The notes under the pieces: generated by a model
The model's input: only the letters and a program-made list of their open reading frames with translations
Database searches by the model: none
What the model was told of the DNA's origin: nothing
Source: Micrasema longulum
Lineage: Eukaryota; Arthropoda; Insecta; Trichoptera; Brachycentridae
Assembly: GCA_022494885.1 (NCBI GenBank)
Contig: JAGVSM010000425.1
Coordinates: 1 to 64,000 of the forward strand
DNA length: 64,000 bases
Reading direction: 5' to 3'
Shown: piece after piece, positions 40,691 through 50,221 of the stretch
Layout: every line of letters begins with the position of its first letter
Numbering within the stretch: position 1 is the stretch's first letter
Made by a program: the position numbers and the translations under genes

Positions 40691-41799
40691 TTTAAACCCT
40701 TTGAGTTTTCATGTTTCACATAATAAAATCAACTGTAAAATGGTTATTCTGACAAAACAAGTAAAGGCAGATTAGTTCTCTCGGGTGAAATCTTTATTTT
40801 ATGCCTAAGTATCTAATATAATTTTCAATGATTTATTTTATAGGTTGACCGATTTATTAGTCAATAGAATAAAAGTAATAATTTCAATTATTTATGACCC
40901 TTAAATACATTATTGGATGCAGATATCAATTTCCAGAAAATTTATTTCGTTTATTAAATAACAAAATGTGACATATTTTTTGTAAAACGAATTATTATTA
41001 CATTATTATTATTATTTAATAAAAAAACCTCTTTTTAGGATTAAATGAATCGCATACGTGAGTTAAAAGTACATTCAGAATTTTTAGTTTCTAGCTTGTA
41101 TGAAACGAAACACTGTGCGCCGTCTAGAGAATTGGTTTCATAGGAAATTGTTAATGGTGTTGATAACACCGTTTTCCTAGAAAACCACACTCTAGTCACC
41201 TTTACGACGGCTGTCCATTGCATCACCGTTCACTACGGCCGTTAAAATACGGGCACCGCTGTCCTAGGAAACCCTAGCTTTACGGGGAGTAAAAAAATAT
41301 TCCTCACATCTCACAACATCTTCGAGATTTGCACTGGTTAAAAACCCAGAGAGAATAAAATACAAGCTTTGCTGGACAGTATTCAAATTCCTTCACGAAA
41401 TGGCTCCAAAATACCTATCGGACCTTTGTATTAGGGAAAATACATGTCAAAGAAAATCTACTCTTAGGTCAGCATTTGATTCAGGAAGAGGAAAACTTGT
41501 CGAAATCCGGCGCTCCCAAACACTAGATTTGGAGATCGTGCTTTTGCCGCCGCCGGCCCCTCTGCCTGGAACCAATTGCCTTCAAACTTACGAATCATCG
41601 ACAGTCCCAGTCAGTTCAGATCCCAACTAAAATCCCACTTCTTTAAACTATCATACCCTCGATTTTAAATCTGGAAATATAATATATCACTTTAGTTTAG
41701 TTATAATGTATGTTTAGATATACAATTGTAAAACGCCCTTGAGGTGATTTTTTACAAAAATGGCGCTATTTAAATCAGCCAAATAATATTATTATTGTT

Positions 41800-42035
41800 A
41801 TTATTAATACATGTTCTAATAATATGAATAATTGGTGCATTCGAGGAGTGTGGTCTTTTGCAGCGAGTTTTTAAAGGAAGAATGTTTTGAGGCAGTTTTT
41901 TTGTTGAAATATCATACGCACATTATGTTTGGACCCTGGAATATTACCCCCTGGAGCGGGTAGGGTCACACTGACCCTTATGTAATAATTACCGACCGTA
42001 TTCAGGACGGTTAGTCCGCCAAATTTCAATTAAGA
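41800..42035. other. Unassigned spacer
   Basis: Nothing recognisable: mixed composition, no ORF, no repeat partner found. Confidence 0.4.
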
Positions 42036-42039
42036 AGAT

Positions 42040-42310
42040 CAACGTTTTTTTTAAATTTTTATTTGTCATTAGACTATTAAACCAAGTTTTTTTTTTAATA
42101 AATAAAAAAATATTTTTTGAAGTTTTGAATTTTTGAAATTACGTGTGTTACGTCTCAAGTTCTCTTCTGCTTTGTCTTGTACATTTCTGTCGATTGGTCC
42201 GTTGACTTACTGCAAACCGGAAATCTTTCACAACTCTCTTATCATCAATTGGTTCATTAGAACTAGTGACGTCGTTCAAAATAGTTTGTTTTTTTAAAAA
42301 TATTTTGAAT
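42040..42310 (+). repeat. Dispersed repeat family D, copy 1
   Basis: It shares acgtctcaagttctcttc, gattggtc-gttgac, cacaactctctt-tcat and gaactagtgacgtcgttcaa with the inverse of 60480-60725 and, more distantly, with 59750-59985. Non-coding. Confidence 0.65.
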
Positions 42311-42364
42311 TATTATTTTTTTTTATTTACATTTTCAAGAAACGTTGCTGTACAATTTAATGTT

Positions 42365-42435
42365 ATACAGTAAAATAACTAAAAACAACTTTGTTTTCAA
42401 CCACTCATTTTTTATTTTTTCTACCTACCGGTTAC
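42365..42435. repeat. Penelope-like flank fragment
   Basis: aacaactttgttttcaaccac…ttttattttttctacctaccgg matches the pseudo-LTR start at 29.13 and 17.54 kb. It is truncated soon after. Confidence 0.55.
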
Positions 42436-42728
42436 ATTACCTACCGTTTATTATAAATGCTTATTTTTGGGTTTAATTTACTACTTTCGTTGCGTAGATT
42501 GCCGCCGAAAATTTAAAAAGCAGGTCCCTTAGCGGTTAAAATTTTACCCATCCGTAGTGAAGACCTTTATGTATTTGTCCATGTAAAATCCCTATGAACG
42601 TTTAAAAATAAATAAACTTGCTGATGAATTGCAAATACATTTTTTTTTCGTACGATTCATCGAATCTCTTATAATCGTCAATAAAGTTATAACTGTAAAA
42701 TCTTTTTCTTATTTCTGTGTCATATTAG

Positions 42729-43125
42729 GTCTCCCCGGCGTTGGCGATCACTCTAAAGTAGACATTCCGGTCCTGCGCCAACTGGAACAGCGCCTCAACT
42801 CCGCGCACTCCCGTTCAGTCGTGGATGTTCCTCAGCCAGGACATCTGTCGCCTTCCAACTCCACGCTTTCCGTCGATCTTCCCCATCATGATCAGCTATA
42901 GAAGCGCATATTTGCTTCCGCGCGTGATATGGCCCAGATATGCGAGTTTTCTCTGGTTTATAGAAGACAGTAGTTCTTTTTCGGCATTGGCTTGTCACCT
43001 CCACGTTGGTCACTAAATCGGTCCACGGGCATTCTCCGGTGAAGCTATATTTCAAAAGCCCCTAATTGGTTCATGGAGTTCACCTTGAGAGTCCATGTTT
43101 CAACCCCGTATAGAATTGAAAAAAT
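42729..43125 (-). pseudogene. LINE 3' fragment (family L-d)
   Basis: The - strand has LIMMGKIDGKRGVGRRQMSW, LRNIHD then ALFQLAQDRNVYFRVIANAG, across two frames. These are the …G K I x G K R … G R R … S W L … N … W T G … L F … A … D R … A N … signatures of arthropod endonuclease-RT LINEs. Confidence 0.65.
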
Positions 43126-43129
43126 ATCA

Positions 43130-43405
43130 TTTTCAGGCGCTGCCTAGTATGTAGGTAAAATAATTCAATTAGATGAATCTCACCCGCATAAATAAAGGTT
43201 TCAGCTCTCTAACTTCACAAACATCAACAGATGAAAGAATCGAAGGAATATGGATGTTCAAATATAGGCAGAATGGTGAATGTTACAAAGTGTGTAAAGT
43301 GGCCACTTAAACCAGCCATTGACAGGTTTTAAGCCCTGTAGATGCCTAGACTTCCATATTACCTTCTCTTAAATGTTCTTCATCTCTGCTGTAATATGTT
43401 AATCC
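43130..43405. repeat. Foldback-family right arm
   Basis: It runs in the opposite sense to the 20825-21075 arm: caggcgctgcctagtatgta, gaatggtgaatgttacaaag, gtggccacttaaaccagcca, atgcctagacttccatatta and tctgctgtaatatgttaa. Confidence 0.7.
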
Positions 43406-43510
43406 AGATGTTTACTAACTGAGATTGATATGTTCTCATCATCACTATGGCAGCATCATCTGCATGGCATGTGATGTTAATGACCTTATCTCCCTTAGTA
43501 GATTCACTAC
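43405..43510 (-). pseudogene. Reverse-transcriptase box fragment
   Basis: The - strand reads GDKVINITCHADDAAIVMMR, a degraded version of the …(Y)ADDA… catalytic box of a LINE. No flanking RT sequence survives. Confidence 0.4.
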
Positions 43511-44175
43511 TTTTTTATTCTTAAAAGCGTTTTTTTATATGTATTTATTCTGCTTGTGTAAGAAAAGGTTTTAGGCGTATATATTGTTGTTGTATATTTA
43601 GTTATAAAGGTGCTAAACTTGCTTTGTCTCTTTCTTGTTCTCAACATGTGTTATTTTCTAAATGCTAATATTATTTATGTCCCGAATTGAGTTTTTGTAA
43701 CTCCTAGGAATGTAATTCAACGTATTATACTTGCAAAATACTTTGTGTTATATGATTTATAAATAAAAATAAAAAAATGATTTTATTAAACTTATCTCAG
43801 CGATTCTCGTGGACTCATATTGTAAATTGCTCGAACTGCTCTATAAAATGGTTACTGCGTCGCATTACCCGAATGGTTCTTTCATACATATAACTAATGA
43901 CTAATGACCCCTATAGACCACCTACGTAAGCTCCGTCGTCTCTTGGACCGTACGCTATAAGCTGGGAAGATATCTCTCTGTCCGGCCCGTGATCACCTGG
44001 CCATAATTAAGACAATACCTCTGAGACCTCGATACAATTATGCCGGGAAACATTGTAACGAGTCATGACGCTTAATCATAATAAATATCATGTTGTATAA
44101 TATCACTATGCGACATCGGATCGGGAATACTTCATAAAAAACACGAGGTAGTAAAAACTACTGCCAAATGACATA
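43510..44175. other. Unassigned, AT-rich then mixed
   Basis: 43560-43780 looks like a LINE 3' UTR with an aaataaaaataaa tail. 43800-44175 is of mixed composition with no identified content. Confidence 0.3.
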
Positions 44176-44179
44176 GTCA

Positions 44180-44350
44180 AGTTAGTGCAGGACATTGGTA
44201 AAATAAACTATGATACAGTGATAAATAATATTAATTACGATTGAGGAAATATATCAAAATGGTTAAAAGTGAATAAATTCAAATTGAATATTGTAAAAAA
44301 CAAATATATGAATATTGGGAGTAAAAATATACCCCAGGGATACATGATTA
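44180..44350 (+). pseudogene. LINE RT fragment (post-YADD)
   Basis: VINNINYD, then ISKWLKVNKFKLNIVKNKYM, NIGSKN. It matches the L..I..WL..NKLKLN..KT..M block that follows the reverse-transcriptase catalytic site. Confidence 0.5.
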
Positions 44351-44360
44351 ATATTGATAA

Positions 44361-45226
44361 TCTTTATATATATAATTCCTCTGTACGTGTGATGTCACCG
44401 TACTCCTCCTAAACGGCTTAACCGATTTACGAGCGGTTTTCAGAGAAATATAGATCTTTGCGCTGTGCATGTTCGTAGATATTAAAATCTTAAATATATT
44501 TTTTTTTTTAAAGTTAGGAGCATAAATGTTTTATTCATCGATCTACCAGGGTTGCATTCGGTGAGAATGCATTTGCTAAAAAATTGAAAGATGTTGTTTT
44601 TTTGTGTCTAAAAAAAGTTTGTTTTTGAATGCTTACAAATAGCATTAGTTTTTTGTGGATCTCAATCAGATTCTTTCCTTAAATTCCTTATAATTTCTAC
44701 CCATTTAGTTCTTTTTATTTGATTTTTGGTAACACTAAAATAATATTAATTTCAATACATTTTTAAAAATCGTATTCCTACATAAGTACACCCTTTTATT
44801 GGTGAGACGATCGTAGTTTGACGTTTGCAACAAGAATGCCATTTTAGAAAAAATATTTATTTTATGTTTTGGAATCCAGTAAAAAGAAGTAAATGGGAAG
44901 AATTTATAAGGAATGTAAAGAAAGAATCCGATGGGGATCCATAAAAAGCGAATTTTGTTTAAAAACATTCATAAACAAACATTTTTTAAACACAAAAAAA
45001 ACAGCATGCTTGTACTTTTTTGTATTTGATTTCTCGTCGAATGCAACCCTGATAGGTCGATGAAAAAATATTTATGCTTCTAACTTTTCTTTCACAGAAT
45101 TGATTAAAAATGTTCATATCTACGAACACGCACCGCGCAAAGATCTACATTTCGCTGAAAGCCACACGTAAATCGGTTAAGTTCAGTAACATCACACGTA
45201 CAGAAGAATTATATATATATATGAAG
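44361..45226. mobile_element. Long palindromic element, about 866 bp
   Basis: The left half (tatatataattcctctgtac, cttaaccgatttacg, tagatctttgcg, ccagggttgcattcg) is mirrored throughout by the right half, whose complement reads ttctgtacgtgtgatgtt, cttaaccgatttacg, tagatctttgcg and cagggttgcattcgacg. The axis is near 44790. There is no ORF. One half-copy lies at 33965-34310. Confidence 0.75.
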
Positions 45227-45338
45227 ATTAGGGGTACTGTTCCGGATGGCTAAATTTAGGTACTTTCGAGTCAAAAGTTGATGGATTGATATAAAATTTA
45301 ATGATTTTAAGGTTACTGGCGCACAATTGTTTGAAAGT

Positions 45339-45500
45339 TTTTCCCCAATACAAAGGTTCGATAGGTATTTTGGAGCCATTTCATGAAGGGATAATGAATA
45401 CTGTCCAGCAAAGCTTGTATTTTATTCTCTCTGGGCTTTTTAACCAGTGCAAATCTCGAAGATATTGCGAGATGTGAGAATAATTTTTTACTCTCGTAAT
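45339..45500 (-). pseudogene. L2-like LINE fragment
   Basis: The - strand parallels 41290-41430: cttcgagatttgcactggtt, aatacaagctttgctggaca, tgaaatggctccaaaatacc. It is truncated at both ends. Confidence 0.7.
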
Positions 45501-46800
45501 AAATTCGTTAGTTGCTAATGATATGGTGATAAAAAATACACAGGATGCTTCTGCGTTCGTCAGAATTTTGCCGCGATTCGTAATAGTAATAATATAATAA
45601 TACGTATTCGATGTAAATGTATTAAGCTATGGATTAAAAACACTGATTTTTTAGTATATATTTTCATTAATAAAATCATGCATCGGTCGATTATCTAGGT
45701 GCTGGCGCTTTCGCGAAACTTAAACAAAAACAATTTTTATGTACAGAATATTGATTTTAATAATCTATTTTGGATTGAAGCGAAAAAAACATCACCTAAG
45801 AAAATGTATACCTATTTATTTATTTTTAAACAATAATGTTTTTTATTTAATATTTTGTGTTCATTATAATAATAATTAATACAGTGTAATTAAAATGCTT
45901 AGGAAAAATAAGTATACACACTTATTGAAAAACAATAAAAATAGCACATTTGGTAAAAATTTAATATAACTTTTTTTTAAATCAACATCCTATAGATTTT
46001 GAATACGTTTGTGTGAGTTTTGCGGACGCTCCAGCTTTAGTTAAACAACCAGTACCGACACAGAATATTTAATTCTGATACTATTTCTAAAAAAAAATCT
46101 GCTCAGTTTTGGGGTGCGGACTATAGGACAATGAAACATCGATTTTAGTTAGGTATCTGGTATAATCAGTCCGACTTGCAGCTCTACTGAAGTTGTTTTT
46201 ATCGAACAATATCGGGGAGGCATCTGCGAGAGGGGGACAGATGAACTATGGTGAAATACCTATTCTCTGCCACCGCATTTCCTCTTCAAGAGGGTGGTTC
46301 CAATGCAGCTCCAAATCTTTATAGAGCAGCTGTGGACAAAGTAATTACCTCGATAATAGCCAGATTCGCCCGCGAATTTACACTATAAAAAAAACTTTTT
46401 GTAAAATGTGTCCCAAGTCCAAAACGAAACAAAGCATTGAAATAAATTTTATTAAGTACCGGATGGCCAGAAATAAACTGCCCATAAAGCGATGGTTTAA
46501 AAAATGGTTGTCAAAAATATTGAAATCCAAGCTGTGTTATGATAGCTCTATCGTGGGCAAGCTATAATGGCCCTTATTTATGGGTGCTGTAGATATTAAA
46601 GTTTATGTTTACGACTTAAATAGCAGCTTCGGTGTGGGATTTACGCCGCTTTGACAACAGATAATTTATTAGTTCCTGTGATTTAGATAGTAGATTTATC
46701 ATCGTTTTCAAACCTGAATACCTCTAACAAAAACACCTGTATAAATATTTTTTTAATTTTTATCCTTCTTGGAAGAGTTTGTTCAATTAAAAAAAGTTAA
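45500..46800. other. Unassigned 1.3 kb
   Basis: No ORF, repeat partner or recognised fold. It is AT-rich to 46080, and of more even composition at 46130-46400. Confidence 0.4.
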
Positions 46801-46804
46801 GTTG

Positions 46805-46895
46805 AGTGGTGAATGATACGCAGTGCGTGAAGTTGTCACTTAAATCAGCCAATCACAGGTATGTGAATGCCTAGATTTCCATATTTAAACAAACC
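46805..46895. repeat. Foldback-family arm fragment
   Basis: gtggtgaatgatacgcagtg, cacttaaatcagccaatcac, gtgaatgcctagatttccat: the inverted core of the family. Confidence 0.65.
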
Positions 46896-46899
46896 ATCA

Positions 46900-47400
46900 G
46901 GCCGTTGCTCTGTACGGGCAGGCAGAGAGGAAAGAACGCCATAATATCACTATATCTTTGCATATCACTATATCATACAGACCTCGCTTTTCATGCACGC
47001 GCGCCGATTATTCCTACTTTTGACATCAAAACCTAAAGTATTTGATGAACTTGATCGTGCCATGTCTTTCTCGGTCTTCCTCGTTTTTTGCATCCATCAA
47101 CATCGCATCGTAGATCCTTTTAGCTGTTCTTTCGCTGTCCATTCGCTCTACATGTTCAAACCAAAGCAGTACCCCTTTCTTGATTCTGTCGATAATGCAT
47201 GTGCACCTATCATACACACATTTGCCCGAAGGATCGCATTTCGACAGCATTTAACCTACTTTTATCATAATTTTTCCAATGCATTAGACTTGGCACTAGA
47301 ACTCCATTTTAAACTGCTAGTTTAGCCTCTTACGATAAACTGAAAGCGCTGAAATCTACTTTGGCAAACAAATGTTTATCGCAGGAGGCTTTTATGTTTA
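46900..47400 (-). pseudogene. RTE-like LINE (family L-b) 3' copy
   Basis: The - strand encodes CVYDRCTCIIDRIKKGVLLW, FEHVERMDSERTAKRIYDAM and [14 protein letters not shown]. The + strand end matches ctttggcaaacaaatgttta of the 15.1-kb copy. Broken. Confidence 0.7.
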
Positions 47401-47448
47401 TTATTTTTTATTTAACTTTTTTTACACAATGTAAATTGTACATTTTTT

Positions 47449-47690
47449 GTCGGCCTCGTGGTGTAATGGTTAGCGCATTTGCCTTCCATGCGAGTGTTCT
47501 CGGTTCGACTCCCGACATTGTTGATGTGAAATATTTATTAGAAGGGTATTAACACCAGAATATTTCATAGTCCCTGGACTGGTACCTGAAGCGTGAGACT
47601 GATCATCTTACCTTCATGTAACAAAAAAATGATCAAAATACGCTGCGATTGGTGTACCAATGCAGTGCCCTATGCACCAGTAGGTGAGGA
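47449..47690 (+). repeat. SINE family B
   Basis: gtcggcctcgtggtgtaatg, a B box (cggttcgactccc), cagtccctggactggtacct and gcgattggtgtaccaatgca. Confidence 0.8.
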
Positions 47691-47844
47691 AATTGTGCAT
47701 TGGCGGGCTTGTTGGCAAATGGCAATTTCTTCCAACCAATCATATTCCCTTCTAAGTATACTCGATCACTGTTGTAATATGATTATATTTAAAATATTGG
47801 CTAGTAGTTTTTATCCACCTACTTATTTTTTATATATTTACTAA

Positions 47845-48110
47845 CCATATTTGTGGTGTAATGATCAGCGCATTTGCTTACCATGCAAGAGGTCTCGGGT
47901 TTGACTCCCGACATGGTTGATATGAAATATTATTTAAAAAGGTGTTTTTACACTAGAATATTTCATTGTCCCTGGACTGGTACCTGAGGCTTACGACTGA
48001 TCATCGTACCCTCATGTAACAAAAATGATCAAGGTACGCTGCGGTTGGGGTACCAATACAGTTCTCTATGCACCATTAGGTGCGGAAAGGGAATGATGAT
48101 GATGATGAAA
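47845..48110 (+). repeat. SINE family B with (GAT)n tail
   Basis: It has the same plan as the copy 400 bp upstream (gtctcgggtttgactcccga, gtccctggactggtacctga) and ends gaatgatgatgatgatgaaa. Confidence 0.8.
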
Positions 48111-48204
48111 TATAAAAAAGGAAAAGTTTATCATTTTATGTAACCATATTAATTAACTAAAAACATGTAAAACGTGTTTTCAAAAAAATTACAATATCAG
48201 GGTT

Positions 48205-48392
48205 TTAAAATCTATTTCAAGAGAGAGGGAAAACATTTTTGAGAAGGGAATATAGAAGTCTAGGCATTTACAGGGCTTATGACCTGTCATTGGCTGGTTT
48301 AAGTGGCCACTTTACACACTGTGTAACATTCACCATTCTGCCCATGTTTCAACATCCACATTTCCTCAACTCTTCCATCTGTTGACTTTTTT
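48205..48392. repeat. Foldback-family arm
   Basis: gggaaaacatttttgagaag, tctaggcatttacagggctt, ctgtcattggctggtttaag, caactcttccatctgttgac: nearly identical to copy 1 at the window start. Confidence 0.75.
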
Positions 48393-48490
48393 CAGGGTTT
48401 TATCAGAATAAGAACGATTTCATGTTGAATCAAACCCAGGACCTCGAGCATGGTAGGCGTACACGCTAACCACTGCCCTGCGAGGCGGCC
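48393..48490 (-). repeat. tRNA-derived SINE fragment
   Basis: The - strand head gccgcctcgcagggcagtgg…ttagcgtgtacg and a B box-like gggtttgattc. It is truncated against the foldback arm. Confidence 0.5.
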
Positions 48491-48499
48491 TTTTCTCCG

Positions 48500-49200
48500 C
48501 TTGATTTCTTTTTTCATTACGGACCCTAAAAACGAAATCGATTTGATTGAATTAACGTGACAAATTTAAAATAAAAAATGGCTGACGCCATTTTTTCGTA
48601 ATTTTGAAATAACCGCTCAAATCGAACATAATAAGTTTTATTTTTAATTCGAGATTGAATGAATGTCTCTAGCGGACCGTGTAATGCCAACAATCAGAGA
48701 ATAATTGATTTACTATTTAACTTATGAATAACGCAGTTAGAGTTAACTAATAACGGAAACAGGGAAAAAATACCCGGGAAAATTTTCCGATAGCTTCAAT
48801 TTAAAATTAACCTCAGCGGAAGGAAGCATTAGTACCCCAATGAGTCAGATGTTTTGAAAAGAATACGTGTCCAAAAATATTTTGTTTTTATTTGCTCCAG
48901 TAAAATAGAAGCAGAATCCTGTAGCTAGGGGTGGGCTACCAATTTTTTTAACAAGGGGCTCGCGGGGGGAGGTGGATGGGCGGGGGGTTCGTGAAATCTG
49001 CGGAGGGGGGAGGTGTATCATTTTGTTCCAACTATCCAAAACACTAATAAATAATAATTAAAATAAATTAAAATACTTAATATGCACACAGAAATATTCT
49101 ACAACTCATAACTTATGACACCAAAACAATTATACGCTAAAACAATACTCACTTACAGATTTAAAAACTACTCTTACTCAAATGAAAGACATAATCCCTA
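48500..49200. other. Unassigned 0.7 kb
   Basis: It contains a G-rich run (about 48955-49015, gcggggggag/gggaggtg) and otherwise AT-rich DNA. No ORF or partner was recognised. Confidence 0.35.
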
Positions 49201-49204
49201 CAAT

Positions 49205-49700
49205 ACATCACAAAAAATATAATTATTAAATCCTCAACACAAAGACAACTTTCGGACAAAGGGATTTTGAGTATTATTCAATTAAAATCTATAACCAACT
49301 TCCACTATCTATTAAAACAATTAGTAACGAGAAAATGTTTAAAAAGGCTATAAAAAATGGATCGTGGAGCTAGGTAAAAGTGAAATGGCTTGTCTCTTCG
49401 TCCAAACCAATATTAAATCAACTGCTCCACAAGTGTATGGCTTATGTTAAGTTTGTGTTATGTTCATTGTGCGTTTTGTAATATAAATATTAAAGATGTA
49501 CACATATACCAATTTTTTGAAACAGTCTGAATATTTTGTTAATTATCTCTGTTTATTAAGTTAATCTTCTTTGTTTATTCTCAAATGTAAAAACATTTCA
49601 AAAAAGTATATTGTTAAGTGTCCTCGACACAGGTAACCCCAGTGAGGTCACATTATTTTTATTATTGATTATTGTTTGTAAGAGTAAAATATGAATAAAT
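49205..49700 (+). pseudogene. LINE 3' end
   Basis: The frame ending near 49374 reads RDFEYYSIKIYNQLPLSIKT, ISNEKMFKKAIKNGSWS. Its 3' UTR has gtcctcgacacaggtaaccc and aataaataaataaattt. The LINE insertion at 49926 lies just downstream. Confidence 0.6.
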
Positions 49701-50221
49701 AAATAAATTTAAAAAACGATAAAATATAGATATGACTTGTTTTTTTATGGTAGAAAATTCTTTAATTCAACAAGTCAAAAAAAAATCATTTCATAATACA
49801 TTTAAACCATCCACTGAAATTGCAATTATGTACTGATTTGATCTGAGAATATTGATTTCTCTTCATTTCAAGGGACTCGCCGGTACAAGTCAAATTTAAC
49901 AATTCACTCTCCAAGCACAAGAGTTTTTTTTTTTTTATTTTTTTATACGCCTCCACTCGTTTGCGAGTGATTTTGGCTCTTAGAAACAAGAAAAAGAAAT
50001 TTAAAGAATATACGCTTCAGTGAACGACAAAAAAAACCCATACCCACGAAAAAATATAATATAATGTGAGGTAGTTAAAATCAGTATGAAAGAGTTGTGA
50101 CAATAAAATATTATTACTGTATAAAGTAAACGTAAACATAAAATGAAATTTCGGGCCAAAAGTAAAGAAGGACATTCAATTAGACTTATTAATTAAATTA
50201 TGCAAATAATATTTAACAAAT

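Larger units (their letters stand above)
38421..41118 (+). mobile_element. Transib DNA transposon (RAG1-like), decayed
   Basis: The 2698-bp element has ends CACAGTG (38421-38427) and the inverse CACTGTG (41112-41118). Inside the heptamers, catacaagcta recurs in both ends. The flanking 5-bp GC-rich duplications are CGTCG (38416-38420) and CGCCG (41119-41123), one transition apart. Transib elements are the transposon relatives of RAG1, with such heptamers and 5-bp GC-rich target duplications. The interior holds a broken transposase and a LINE fragment. Confidence 0.8.
38341..41275. mobile_element. MITE with about 77-bp TIRs, split by Transib
   Basis: The left end (38341-38415) and right end (41202-41275) are near-perfect inverted repeats: tagggtttcctaggacagcg, gtgcccgtat-ttaacggccg, tagtgaacggtgatgc, agccgtcgtaa. 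Without the Transib insert it would be about 240 bp. Palindromic AGCT/CTAG bases flank it, so the exact target duplication is ambiguous. Confidence 0.75.
38270..41795 (+). pseudogene. L2-like LINE interrupted by MITE and Transib
   Basis: 38305-38338 encodes LQSVFNAAARLIK, then the insertion, then from 41281 SRFALVKNPERIKYKLCWTV, FKFLHEMAPKYLSDLCIRE and a frameshifted remainder. The 3' UTR has gcccttgaggtgattt and aatggcgctatttaaat with an (att)n tail. Apart from the insertion it is 5'-truncated and frameshifted. Confidence 0.75.
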
